From the IMG/VR virus record IMGVR_UViG_3300006920_000118, positions 1-35,351 of that record: a stretch of 35,351 nucleotides of DNA; one strand, written 5' to 3'. Within the stretch, counting starts at the first letter, position 1; each line of letters opens with the position of its first letter. The position numbers and the translations under genes were made by a program. Positions 13,161-20,821 of the stretch are shown here, piece after piece. This DNA is from a virus. A model generated the notes under the pieces. The model saw only the letters and a program-made list of their open reading frames with translations, was not told where the DNA came from and did no database searches.

Positions 13161-13364
13161 ATGATTATTAAATTTAACAGCGAACACATTAACTCAGTTA
13201 TTGAGGTTCAAAAATCAGACTATAAAGAAATAAGTGTTTTCATTACAAATAATGAAGATGGTCACGAGGCAGGCGTATTTCTAAATGAGCAAAGTATATT
13301 CCTTTTAATAGGTCAATTATTAAGACTTCAATCTGAAATAAAAAAGGAGGTTTCTAATGGCTAA
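13161..13364 (+). CDS. Small hypothetical protein of the replication operon
   Basis: The 67-aa protein starts at the ATG at 13161. The longer frame from 13101 runs through the leader hairpin and is unlikely. It is beta-rich (MIIKFNSEHINSVIEVQKS) followed by an amphipathic helix (SIFLLIGQLLRLQSEIKKE). It overlaps the replication protein gene by 8 bp. No family is recognised. Place in front of the replication genes is the only hint. Confidence 0.55.
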   Translation: MIIKFNSEHINSVIEVQKSDYKEISVFITNNEDGHEAGVFLNEQSIFLLIGQLLRLQSEIKKEVSNG

Positions 13365-14025
13365 TGGTAAAAAATCAGTTCTATTATATTGTGATCTAAT
13401 ACACACAATAGAGAAGATGGACAACAATACAGCAGGTCTTTTCTTTAAGCATTATTTAAGATACATTAACGACTTAAACCCAGAAACGGATAACCAAATA
13501 ATAGATATTACTTTTGAAAGCGTTAAACAAAACCTTAAAAGAGACTTAAAGAAATGGGAGGAAAGAGCCGAGAAGAGTAGAGAGAATGGTAGTTTAGGAG
13601 GTAGACCAAAGAAAGAACCTAAAAAACCAACTGGGTTATTAGAAAACCAAACAGGTAAAAATAAACCTGTTAATGTTACAGTAACAGATACAGTAAAAGA
13701 TAAAGATATTATTAAGAAGGCTAAAGCCTTTCCGACTGAACAAGATTTTTTAAACTTCTTTAACAAAGGTCGTAAAATACTTTTAGGTACTTTAGGTAAA
13801 ACTAGAGTAATGTGTAGTACAGATTCAAACAACTTTAAAAAGTTAAACGTAGCATACACTAAAGACGAGTTTAAACACGCTATTACAATGATGAGTAAGG
13901 ATGAATGGGTAAAGACTGCTAGCAAGTTTACAATATCACACCTACTAGCACCTAAAAACTTTGATAAGTACTTAAACAAAACTGACGTTAGACCAATGGC
14001 GCAAGGATTAATAGAGGGGAACTAA
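13357..14025 (+). CDS. Phage replication protein (DUF6291-like N-terminus)
   Basis: The 222-aa protein begins with a DUF6291-like region: LLYCDLIHTIEKMDNNTAGL (about 9-28), then FFKHYLRYINDLNPETDNQ, FESVKQNLKRDLKKWEER and RSRENGSLGGRPKK-like basic linker (about 75-90). The C-terminal third resembles a replisome-organiser tail with helical FKHAITMMSKDEW and ISHLLAPKNFDKYL. The adjoining downstream gene is the DnaB/RecA-like ATPase, so it probably acts as origin-binding protein or helicase loader. Overlaps on both sides show an operon. Confidence 0.7.
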   Translation: MANGKKSVLLYCDLIHTIEKMDNNTAGLFFKHYLRYINDLNPETDNQIIDITFESVKQNLKRDLKKWEERAEKSRENGSLGGRPKKEPKKPTGLLENQTGKNKPVNVTVTDTVKDKDIIKKAKAFPTEQDFLNFFNKGRKILLGTLGKTRVMCSTDSNNFKKLNVAYTKDEFKHAITMMSKDEWVKTASKFTISHLLAPKNFDKYLNKTDVRPMAQGLIEGN

Positions 14026-15089
14026 TGTATAAAAGACTAACAGAAGTAAATAGCGAATTAGAGGAACTGCACAGCAAAGGTTTGCAACGTGGTTATTCAG
14101 TTGGTTGGGCTTGGGATAAATTCCCTTTCACAATTAAACTAGGAACTACAACCTATCTAGCAGCACCTCCGCACCAAGGTAAAACAGAGTTTTGGTTTGA
14201 GTGCCTAATTAATCTATCATGCCTACATGGTTGGAAACATTGTATTTTTAGTCCTGAGACTGGAAGCGCAGCAGAAATATACGCAGAGTTAATAAGTAAG
14301 TTTGTCGGTAAACCGTATTTTGGTGCTAATAAAATGAAACCAAGTGATAAAGTACATGGTGAAATGTTTATCAATGAGCATTTTGTAGTAATAGATCCGA
14401 TTGATGAAGATTTAACAATAGAACAATATTTTAAATTAGTTGACGATATAGAAAACCAACAAGGTATTAAATTTCACACTACAACTATTGACCCTTGGAA
14501 CGAACTAAAAGAACATCTAACGCCTGACGATATGGGCAGGGAAGATAAGTACCTTAGTAGAATACTTGGATTAGTAAGAAAGAACGCTAAAAGCAAGAAT
14601 AGACATAACTGTTTAATCAATCATGTAAGAGACCAAGTAACAGTAGTAGAGGATAACATTAGATACAATCCAATACCAACGGCTAGAGACTTTGCAGGAG
14701 GTCAGGTATGGTTTAGAAAAGGTATGTTAATGGGTATCATTTGGAGACCTCCTTACGGATTAGCGGATAGCAACGGTATAAACTACAAAGCGAATCAAAC
14801 TGTTTTTAAAGTTGCTAAAAGTAAACCAAAAGGAGTTAGCGCAAATGGTCTTTATAACTTTTACTTAGATGTAGAAAAGTATAGATATTACATGGAGGAT
14901 GAAAGAGGGCTAAGAGTTTATGCAGACCGTGGAGAGTATAACGATACTAAACCACCAGAGCCAAAACAAACAACTATTGAAAGCGCAATAAAGCCTAATG
15001 TAGACTTTGATAAACCTAAAGAAGTAATTAAACCTAAAGTAAATAACGCACCTGCGGACTGGTTAGAGGAATCAGACCCTTGGGATTAA
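14025..15089 (+). CDS. RecA-fold replicative helicase-like ATPase (DnaB-like)
   Basis: The 354-aa protein has a RecA-type core. The Walker A is the variant APPHQGKT (about 47-54), the Walker B lies near TTIDPWNEL (about 153-161), and CLINHVRDQ (about 196-204) fits the sensor strand of DnaB-type motors. GGQVWFRKGMLMGIIWRP resembles the arginine-finger and H4 region. The C-terminal tail (PKVNNAPADWLEESDPWD) is acidic and aromatic and may bind partners. It is shorter than cellular DnaB and lacks the N-terminal domain. It follows the replication initiator-like gene by a 1-bp overlap. Confidence 0.7.
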   Translation: MYKRLTEVNSELEELHSKGLQRGYSVGWAWDKFPFTIKLGTTTYLAAPPHQGKTEFWFECLINLSCLHGWKHCIFSPETGSAAEIYAELISKFVGKPYFGANKMKPSDKVHGEMFINEHFVVIDPIDEDLTIEQYFKLVDDIENQQGIKFHTTTIDPWNELKEHLTPDDMGREDKYLSRILGLVRKNAKSKNRHNCLINHVRDQVTVVEDNIRYNPIPTARDFAGGQVWFRKGMLMGIIWRPPYGLADSNGINYKANQTVFKVAKSKPKGVSANGLYNFYLDVEKYRYYMEDERGLRVYADRGEYNDTKPPEPKQTTIESAIKPNVDFDKPKEVIKPKVNNAPADWLEESDPWD

Positions 15090-15100
15090 ATATTAAAACT

Positions 15101-15421
15101 ATGAACGTACAGATAACAAAGAACAACTTACTTTTAATAGTAAAGGAGTTGGAAACAAATAAAAAGCCAAGCGAGAAGTCTAAAGCATATTTACAGTTTA
15201 TTAAAGACGGTGTAATGACTATCGATATTCTAAACAATATGATAGACGATTTAAACAACACAATAGCGGTTAACTTTAGAAGCGAGGTAGTAAAGAAGAT
15301 AGACGAGAAACAAGCCTTTAGAAAGTTGAGAACTTTGGAGGATGAAAACAAGGAGTTAAAAGCAGAGATAAACCAACTAAAAGAGACTAACGATAAGTTA
15401 ATAAATCAAATTACCGTATGA
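15101..15421 (+). CDS. Coiled-coil hypothetical protein
   Basis: The 106-aa protein starts at the ATG at 15101, just after the ATPase gene. Its C-terminal half is a clear coiled coil (FRKLRTLEDENKELKAEINQ, about 74-93), with Leu/Ile spacing continuing to the end. The N-terminal half is helical with KKPSEKSKAYLQFIKDG. It overlaps the methyltransferase gene by ATGA. Function is unknown; a dimer or adaptor for replication is plausible. Confidence 0.55.
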   Translation: MNVQITKNNLLLIVKELETNKKPSEKSKAYLQFIKDGVMTIDILNNMIDDLNNTIAVNFRSEVVKKIDEKQAFRKLRTLEDENKELKAEINQLKETNDKLINQITV

Positions 15422-16065
15422 AATTATTAGACCTTTACGCAGGATCAAGAAGCATGGGAAAGGAAGCGGATAAACTAGGCTTTGATGTTTGCAGCGTAGA
15501 TATTAAACAGTTTGGAGATATTGACATAGTAATAGATATTGAAGAATTAACTATTGAGATGTTGCCATTTATACCTGATATTATTTGGTTAGGTATTCCT
15601 TGCACGTCTTGGAGTTTAGCAGGTATAAGTCACCATAGAAGAAACGGTATAGAACCTATAAGCGATTTTGCTAAAAAGTCTGATAGACTGCTTAATCATA
15701 ATTTAAAGTTGATAGAGGACTTGTTAAAAATTAACCCTAACTTGAAATGGTACTTTGAAAACCCTAGAGGATGCTTAAGAAATATGCCACAAATGAAACA
15801 ACTGCACCGTACAACTATTTGGTATTGCACTTATGGAGACTTTAGGGCAAAGCCAACTGACATATGGAGTAATAATATCTACACACCTTTATTTAATCCA
15901 CTAGGATGGAAACCAAGAGCAGAATGTTGGAACGGTAACAAAAACTGCCACCATGAAAGCGCACCAAGAGGAAGCAAAACAGGTACGCAAGGATTAAAGA
16001 ATAATCACGAACGGTCTAAAATGCCAGTAGAACTATGTAAAGAAATACTCAGTTACCACTTATAA
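15418..16065 (+). CDS. Short C5-cytosine DNA methyltransferase
   Basis: The 215-aa protein has motif I as DLYAGSRSMG (about 4-13), motif IV with the catalytic Cys as GIPCTSWSLAG (about 59-69) and motif VI as ENPRG (about 114-118). The length is far below full Dcm-type enzymes (about 350-400 aa). No normal target-recognition domain is seen after motif VI, and the typical QxRxR motif VIII is not evident. Short versions occur in many phages. It would methylate phage DNA against host restriction, or take part in further base modification next to the IbrA/IbrB genes. Confidence 0.75.
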   Translation: MKLLDLYAGSRSMGKEADKLGFDVCSVDIKQFGDIDIVIDIEELTIEMLPFIPDIIWLGIPCTSWSLAGISHHRRNGIEPISDFAKKSDRLLNHNLKLIEDLLKINPNLKWYFENPRGCLRNMPQMKQLHRTTIWYCTYGDFRAKPTDIWSNNIYTPLFNPLGWKPRAECWNGNKNCHHESAPRGSKTGTQGLKNNHERSKMPVELCKEILSYHL

Positions 16066-16123
16066 AGTATATTAACCGCTTATCACAATTTTAGATTTTG
16101 TAAGGTGGATAGTATTACTTTTG
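16055..16123 (+). promoter_or_regulatory. Tandem-box promoter B (ACCG boxes 20 bp apart plus TACTTTTG)
   Basis: ACCACTTATA at 16055 and ACCGCTTATCACAATTTTA at 16075 start 20 bp apart. TACTTTTG (16116-16123) follows 41 bp after the second box. There is no well-placed TTG. Its second box contains TTATCACA, close to a DnaA box. It would drive the modification island (16148 onward). Confidence 0.6.
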
Positions 16124-16147
16124 GAATATAAATTAAAAACAAAGATT

Positions 16148-16558
16148 ATGAATGAAAAAACAGATTTAAATAGGATTTACCACCATTACGAAATGTGGGA
16201 AGATTGGAAACACGGCTTTTATAATAATTCATCTGGTTCTGAAAAAGAAAAATTAAAGCAAAAAGCAATTAATATGTTTAATAGCGAAGAGTTGACTAAG
16301 CAAAACATGAAAAGAGTTATTGAAGAGTGGACTTGCTCCTGTGAACATAATTTAACAAACAACGGATTAAATAAGGTGGCTTACATTGGTCAAGCAGCTT
16401 GCTGTATATACGGAGGAGTTCCTTCAACTGTAACCATGGAGTGTTGGAGTTTATTATCTAAAGATGTGCAAGATAGATCAAACAAGATAGCGAAAGAGAT
16501 TATAAAAGAATGGATTGACAATAATAAAAACATACAATTATGCCTAAATATTTATTAA
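16148..16558 (+). CDS. Conserved phage protein of unknown function linked to IbrA-like genes
   Basis: The 136-aa protein starts at the ATG at 16148; an earlier ATG at 16121 lies in the predicted promoter. It has NRIYHHYEMWEDWKHGFYNN (about 8-27), a Cys-containing VIEEWTCSCEHNLTNNG and YIGQAACCIYGGVPSTVTME (about 80-99). Similar proteins with a QAACC core are, to my knowledge, common in prophages and lack a defined function. It overlaps the IbrA-like gene by 19 bp, so it probably belongs to the same system. The paired cysteines (AACC, SC) might bind metal or a thiol partner. Confidence 0.6.
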   Translation: MNEKTDLNRIYHHYEMWEDWKHGFYNNSSGSEKEKLKQKAINMFNSEELTKQNMKRVIEEWTCSCEHNLTNNGLNKVAYIGQAACCIYGGVPSTVTMECWSLLSKDVQDRSNKIAKEIIKEWIDNNKNIQLCLNIY

Positions 16559-17754
16559 AAAACAACGTACTAGAAGAGACTAGAGAAAGGGTTAAGTGGA
16601 CTTTTGACAACTTCAATAGAGTATATCTTTCTTTTAGTGCTGGTAAGGATTCAACAGTAATGCTTCACACGACTATGGAGGAAGCGAAAAGAAGAAACCA
16701 AAAAATAGGATTGCTAATAGTAGATTTAGAAGGTCAATATAAATTAACAATAGATCACATTTACGCTTGCATTGAAGAGTATAGAGAATGGATAGATTTA
16801 TATTGGGTTTGCTTGCCTATACATTTAAGAAATGCGGTTTCTGTTTATGAGCCTTTTTGGAAATGTTGGGACACAGAAAAGAAAGAAGATTGGATTAGAG
16901 AGCAGCCTAAAGAAGCAATAACAGACTTAAATTACTTCCCTTTTTTTAAAGATGGAATGGAGTTCGAGGAGTTTGTCCCAGAGTTTGGGGAGTGGTATTC
17001 TAATGGCGAGTTAACTGCTTGTTTAGTTGGTATAAGAACGGATGAAAGTTTAAATAGGTATAGAACTATTGCAAGTGATACTAAAGTAAAACTACAAGAT
17101 AAGTCTTACACTACTAAGGTAACAGAAAATGTTTTTAACGTATACCCAATATACGATTGGAGTACTAAAGATATTTGGATATACCACGCTAAGGACACAA
17201 CCAAAAGGTATAATCAACTTTATGAATTAATGCATAAAGCAGGTTTGTCAATATCCCAACAAAGGATTTGCCAACCATACGGAGACGATCAAAGAAGAGG
17301 GTTATGGCTATTCCATTTAATAGAACCAGAAACTTGGTGTAAGGTAGTTGCGAGAGTTAACGGAGCAAATAGCGGCGCTCTATACGTTAATGAAAGTGGA
17401 AGTGTAAACGGTTATAATAAAATTACAAAACCGTCAGGACATACTTGGGAAAGTTTTTCAATGTTATTTCTAAATAGCATACCATACAAAACAAAAGAAC
17501 ATTATTTAAACAAGATATACACTTTTATTAAGTGGTGGGAAGAGAGAGGTTATAGTAATGGAATACCAGACGAAGCACCTTATATTTTAGAGAGTAAAAA
17601 GTTAGCCCCTAGTTGGAGAAGAATTTGTAAATCGTTATTAAGAAATGACTATTGGTGCAAGGGGTTAGGATTCACACAACACAAAACAGACGCTTATAAG
17701 AAGTATTTAGAATTAAAAAAGAAACAAAGAGAATTGTCTAAATTTTTGAAATAA
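16540..17754 (+). CDS. ibrA: IbrA-like PAPS-reductase-family protein (DUF3440 type)
   Basis: The 404-aa protein belongs to the PP-loop ATP pyrophosphatase / PAPS reductase superfamily. YLSFSAGKDSTVMLHTTMEE (about 29-48) holds the SGGxDS-like PP-loop, VDLEGQYKLTIDHI follows near 62-75, and IRTDESLNRYR lies near 164-174. The length and C-terminal part (SISQQRICQPYGDDQRRGL, then NGANSGALY) match DUF3440/IbrA proteins (about 400 aa). E. coli IbrA with IbrB activates prophage eib genes; the chemistry is unproven. Here it is followed by a PD-(D/E)XK nuclease and an IbrB-like gene, all overlapping. A sulphur- or adenylation-based nucleic-acid modification is a plausible inference. Confidence 0.82.
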   Translation: MPKYLLKNNVLEETRERVKWTFDNFNRVYLSFSAGKDSTVMLHTTMEEAKRRNQKIGLLIVDLEGQYKLTIDHIYACIEEYREWIDLYWVCLPIHLRNAVSVYEPFWKCWDTEKKEDWIREQPKEAITDLNYFPFFKDGMEFEEFVPEFGEWYSNGELTACLVGIRTDESLNRYRTIASDTKVKLQDKSYTTKVTENVFNVYPIYDWSTKDIWIYHAKDTTKRYNQLYELMHKAGLSISQQRICQPYGDDQRRGLWLFHLIEPETWCKVVARVNGANSGALYVNESGSVNGYNKITKPSGHTWESFSMLFLNSIPYKTKEHYLNKIYTFIKWWEERGYSNGIPDEAPYILESKKLAPSWRRICKSLLRNDYWCKGLGFTQHKTDAYKKYLELKKKQRELSKFLK

Positions 17755-18269
17755 TGGTATCAGTAACTAAATTAATATCCATATTAGATAAACCTGCTCT
17801 ATTGGGTTGGGCTAATAAAATAGGCTTACAAGGAATTAGATTAAAAGACTATCAATCAAAATCAAAGAAAGGGGGCAACATAAGACATAAAGAAGTAGAG
17901 GATTACTTAAATCACGGAATAGAGTTTAAAGGCTTTGAAAAGTTAAAAGAAACTTTAAAAAGTTACAAGGTTTTAGGGTCTGAGGTAGATGTAAACAATG
18001 GATTTATATTAGGTCGAATAGATATTGTTTTAGAAAAAAATAAAAAGAAATATGTTTGCGATTTAAAATCCAGTAAGTATATTTACATTTCTACAAAGTT
18101 ACAGTTATCAGCATACAAACACTTATTAAAAGCTGATTACATATGTTTTATAAATACAGAAGATTTAGAGTTAAAAATAATAGATATAGACACCTCTAAA
18201 TACTTTGAAATAATTAAAAGACTATATCAAATACATAAATTAATAACAAGTTTAAACGAAAAATTATGA
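17754..18269 (+). CDS. PD-(D/E)XK nuclease, RecB/Cas4-like
   Basis: The 171-aa protein shows the RecB-type nuclease order: RHKEVEDYL (His, about 43-51), GRIDIVLEKNKKKYVCDLKS with the metal-binding Asp of GRID and the DLK triad (about 87-106), and QLSAY (about 117-121). It is a bare nuclease domain without helicase. It lies between the IbrA- and IbrB-like genes with 1-bp and 4-bp overlaps, so it is translated with them. Such enzymes may trim ends, cut unmodified DNA or aid recombination. Its place suggests a link with the modification pair. Confidence 0.78.
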   Translation: MVSVTKLISILDKPALLGWANKIGLQGIRLKDYQSKSKKGGNIRHKEVEDYLNHGIEFKGFEKLKETLKSYKVLGSEVDVNNGFILGRIDIVLEKNKKKYVCDLKSSKYIYISTKLQLSAYKHLLKADYICFINTEDLELKIIDIDTSKYFEIIKRLYQIHKLITSLNEKL

Positions 18270-18931
18270 TTGAATTAACAAAAGATGAAAAAACATTGCT
18301 AGAGAAAATGAGTGATGTTAAAACCGCACTAAGATACTCTTCATTAGATAATAAGGTGCATTTAATAAATGAATTTAAAAAAATGATGCACGAAATTAGT
18401 CCATTCAAAACCGAACCAGTAGATTGTGTTTTGTGGGTTAAAAATGATACGGTTGCTGCAAACAACTACAACCCTAATTCAGTTGCTCCGCCCGAAATGG
18501 AATTGCTAAGACTTAGCATATCTAACGATGGCTACACGCAACCGATAGTAAGCATGGATAATTCAGACGGTACTAGAGAGGTTATAGATGGATTCCATAG
18601 AAATAGAGTTGGGAAAGAATGTCAAGACATACAAAGCAGAGTGCATGGTTATTTACCAGTTGTAACAATAAGAGAAAGTCAAAAGGATTTAAACAATAGA
18701 GTTGCTTCTACTATACGTCATAATAGAGCAAGAGGAAAGCATGGAGTAGAAAGCATGAGTGATATAGTTGTTGATCTTAAAAAAAGAAATTGGTCTCCAG
18801 CAAAAATATCAAAAGAATTAGGTATGGATTCTGACGAAGTTCTTAGGCTTTCTCAAATATCTGGATTACTAGAAATGTTTTCAGACGGTGAATTTTCTAA
18901 AGCTTGGGACGTGAAAGAGGATGCAGAGTAA
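18266..18931 (+). CDS. ibrB: IbrB-like ParB/sulfiredoxin-fold protein
   Basis: The 221-aa protein has the ParB-like fold at its core: DCVLWVKNDTVAANNYNPNS (about 53-72), then MELLRLSISNDGYTQPIVSM (about 76-95) and the signature VIDGFHRNRVGKE (about 105-117, G-x-H-R). It is followed by RHNRARGKHGVESMSDIVVD (about 151-170) and an HTH-like helix pair (SPAKISKELGMDSDEVLRLS). This matches IbrB, which works with IbrA. ParB-fold proteins bind CTP or act as nucleotide kinases, so a nucleotide-linked role is possible. It directly precedes the MazG-like gene. Confidence 0.82.
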   Translation: MIELTKDEKTLLEKMSDVKTALRYSSLDNKVHLINEFKKMMHEISPFKTEPVDCVLWVKNDTVAANNYNPNSVAPPEMELLRLSISNDGYTQPIVSMDNSDGTREVIDGFHRNRVGKECQDIQSRVHGYLPVVTIRESQKDLNNRVASTIRHNRARGKHGVESMSDIVVDLKKRNWSPAKISKELGMDSDEVLRLSQISGLLEMFSDGEFSKAWDVKEDAE

Positions 18932-18933
18932 TT

Positions 18934-19254
18934 ATGAAAAAATTAATATTAAAATGGGCTGATGAACGAGGTTTGTTAGTTCAAGGAAACGAAAGAAACC
19001 AATTAATTAAACTATATGAAGAAGCGGGGGAATTATCCTCCGCTATTCTTAAAGATAACCAAGAAGAGGTTAAAGATGCTTTAGGAGATATACAGGTAGT
19101 TTTAATTATACTTGCAAATCAATTAGGCTATGACTTAGACGAATGTTTAGAAGAAGCGTATAATGTGATTAAAGATAGGCAAGGTAAAAAAGTAAATGGG
19201 ATATTTATTAAGAATTATGAAACAAGAAATAAACCAACTAACAGAAATAATTAA
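18934..19254 (+). CDS. MazG-like NTP pyrophosphohydrolase
   Basis: The 106-aa protein starts at the ATG at 18934, 2 bp after the IbrB-like stop. It has the all-alpha NTP-PPase pattern LYEEAGELSSAILK (about 26-39, the EExxE metal site) and EVKDALGDIQVVLIILAN (about 45-62, the ExxD site), with a further NVIKDRQGKK motif typical of MazG. It hydrolyses NTPs or dNTPs to monophosphates; in phages it cleans or balances nucleotide pools or lowers ppGpp. Next to the modification genes it may remove unwanted nucleotides. Confidence 0.8.
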   Translation: MKKLILKWADERGLLVQGNERNQLIKLYEEAGELSSAILKDNQEEVKDALGDIQVVLIILANQLGYDLDECLEEAYNVIKDRQGKKVNGIFIKNYETRNKPTNRNN

Positions 19255-19462
19255 TAACTTTAACGGCAAGGAATTAACGCCAGCACAAAAGAAAATATTA
19301 TTAACTTTGACCAATATTAGAAAAGCAATGGAGCGACAGGATAATTATATTATCGAAATGGAGCATGAGGTTGAAAGGATATGCAGAGACAATGTTAATA
19401 GAGTTGTAGAGGTTGAAGAGTTAAGAAGTAGGTTAGTGAGGATTAAACTAGAAAGAAAATAG
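19217..19462 (+). CDS. Small coiled-coil hypothetical protein
   Basis: The 81-aa protein starts at the ATG at 19217, overlapping the MazG-like gene by 38 bp. It is helical throughout, with MEHEVERICRDNVNRVVEVE and EELRSRLVRIKLERK giving a coiled-coil look near the end. The stop at 19460-19462 is directly followed by the NinG start. No family is recognised. Confidence 0.5.
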   Translation: MKQEINQLTEIINNFNGKELTPAQKKILLTLTNIRKAMERQDNYIIEMEHEVERICRDNVNRVVEVEELRSRLVRIKLERK

Positions 19463-19463
19463 A

Positions 19464-20015
19464 TTGGCTAAAAAATGTACATACTGCAAAGAAGAGTTTA
19501 AACCTAAATTCAATAATCACTTCAACAGAAAGTTTTGCTACTCAGATAAATGTATTGGATTAGCCGCTAAAGATGTTTTAAAGACTTCTAAGGAAGTGAA
19601 ACGTAAGGAGTGGAATAAGACCAAGAAGATTAAAAAAGAAGCGTTAAAAACAAAGAAAGACTACGCTAAAGAATTGGAAGTAATATTTAATAGGTTTATC
19701 AGATTAAGAGATAAAGACGAACCTTGTATTAGTTGCGGCAAAAAGTTAGGTAGTAAATACGATGCAGGACATTACAGAAGTAAAGGAGGTAATCCTGAGT
19801 TAAGGTTTGAAGAAAATAACGTTCACGCACAATGTGTCTATTGCAACCAGCATCTTCATGGCAACCTTATTAACTATCGATTAGGATTGATTGAGCGTTA
19901 CGGTTTAGCGGTTGTGGATTGGTTAGAGATACAACACGAACCAAAGCACTACTCAATAGATGAGTTAAAAGAAATGAAAGAATATTATAAAGAACAAATA
20001 AATAAATTAAAATGA
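19464..20015 (+). CDS. ninG: NinG-like recombination protein
   Basis: The 183-aa protein matches phage lambda NinG (Rap), an endonuclease that resolves branched recombination intermediates. The N-terminal zinc ribbon CTYCKEEFKPKFNNHF (about 4-19) is followed by CYSDKC, a Lys-rich linker, CISCGKKLGSKYDAGHYRSK (about 89-108) and an HNH-like QCVYCNQHLHGN (about 121-132). The start is a TTG at 19464, as no ATG lies nearby. With ERF and SSB it completes a recombination set. Confidence 0.85.
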   Translation: MAKKCTYCKEEFKPKFNNHFNRKFCYSDKCIGLAAKDVLKTSKEVKRKEWNKTKKIKKEALKTKKDYAKELEVIFNRFIRLRDKDEPCISCGKKLGSKYDAGHYRSKGGNPELRFEENNVHAQCVYCNQHLHGNLINYRLGLIERYGLAVVDWLEIQHEPKHYSIDELKEMKEYYKEQINKLK

Positions 20016-20365
20016 ACCTACTAAGACAAGCAACACTAGACAGAGCATCAAGGCGTAAAGATAAAAGCGTGTCTCTTACATTTATAACAAGTTTAGAGCA
20101 ATCAACGGATAAATTTAGTGAGATAGACAAACTACTAGACACTACTGGACTAATTTACTTCAAGAGTAACGGAGTATTAACCACTAACGAACTAGAAGAA
20201 CTAGACAGCATTGATTTAGAGATAGAAGGAAAGACTAAAAGCCAACGGTTGAGAAACACTTTACACGTTTATTGGTCACAGAATAAGCAAAAGGAAACTT
20301 TCAAAGAGTTCTATGCTTTAGAAATGGAGAAGATAATTGAGCATTATAAGGGTAAATTAGACTAA
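20012..20365 (+). CDS. Conserved Bacteroidota phage protein of unknown function
   Basis: The 117-aa protein begins MNLLRQATLDRASRRKDKSV and continues LTFITSLEQSTDKFSEIDKL, then YFKSNGVLTTNEL and IEGKTKSQRLRNTLHVYW. This looks like a conserved gene that I recall near NinG in Bacteroidota phages and prophages, without known function. It is basic at first and then helical. A nucleic-acid role is possible. ATGA overlap with ninG. The tandem-box promoter C begins 3 bp after its stop. Confidence 0.6.
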   Translation: MNLLRQATLDRASRRKDKSVSLTFITSLEQSTDKFSEIDKLLDTTGLIYFKSNGVLTTNELEELDSIDLEIEGKTKSQRLRNTLHVYWSQNKQKETFKEFYALEMEKIIEHYKGKLD

Positions 20366-20367
20366 CT

Positions 20368-20437
20368 ACCGCTTATCAAATGATACTACCGTTCATCACA
20401 ATTTTAAAACAATTAAAAGCAATTAGGTATAATTTAG
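20368..20437 (+). promoter_or_regulatory. Tandem-box promoter C (ACCG boxes 20 bp apart, weak -7)
   Basis: ACCGCTTATCAAATGATACT at 20368 and ACCGTTCATCACAATTTTA at 20388 start 20 bp apart, as at sites A and B. A -7-like TAATTTAG (20430-20437, one mismatch) lies 42 bp after the second box, 5 bp before the ATG at 20442. No TTG lies at -33. Confidence 0.55.
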
Positions 20438-20441
20438 CAGT

Positions 20442-20771
20442 ATGAAAATAAAACTAATAGACGAGAAAGGAAAGGTTATTAAGAATGACTTATTCAAAAA
20501 GATATGTGAGGTAACAGGCTTTGAGGAATACGACCTAGAATATCTAATACTAAACGGATGCAATATAACTACTCAATCAATGCCTTTGACATTTGAAGAG
20601 ATAATAGAGATAGGTATGCAGGTAATTAAGTTTCATGAGACTAATCCGATAATTGGAGAGTGTGATACTTGCGGAGGTGATGGATGCTATGATTTATTAT
20701 ATGGGGATCAACTAATTGAAGGTATTGCTTGCGAAGATTGCAGAGGAACTGGAGAGGTAGAACTAAATTAA
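20442..20771 (+). CDS. DnaJ-type zinc-finger protein
   Basis: The 109-aa protein has an N-terminal region (MKIKLIDEKGKVIKNDLF) and a C-terminal DnaJ-like zinc module: ECDTCGGDGCYDLL (about 73-86) and ACEDCRGTGEVEL (about 96-108), two CxxCxGxG-type half sites that bind one zinc. It has no J domain. Stand-alone zinc modules of this kind are usual in phages, with unclear roles (RNA, protein or nucleic-acid binding). It is the first gene after tandem-box site C. Confidence 0.65.
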   Translation: MKIKLIDEKGKVIKNDLFKKICEVTGFEEYDLEYLILNGCNITTQSMPLTFEEIIEIGMQVIKFHETNPIIGECDTCGGDGCYDLLYGDQLIEGIACEDCRGTGEVELN

Positions 20772-20821
20772 AAGATATGAGAGATAAACTAATTGAAGGC
20801 GGGTTTAACGTATGATAATAT

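Noticed and set aside
13452-13979. Minus-strand frame of 175 aa opposite the replication protein gene
   Set aside because: Composition is typical of antisense of Lys-rich coding sequence and no promoter or leader is present.
20777-20815. 12-codon frame MRDKLIEGGFNV between the zinc-finger gene and the repeats
   Set aside because: Too short to support; it resembles the start of the following protein region only by chance words.
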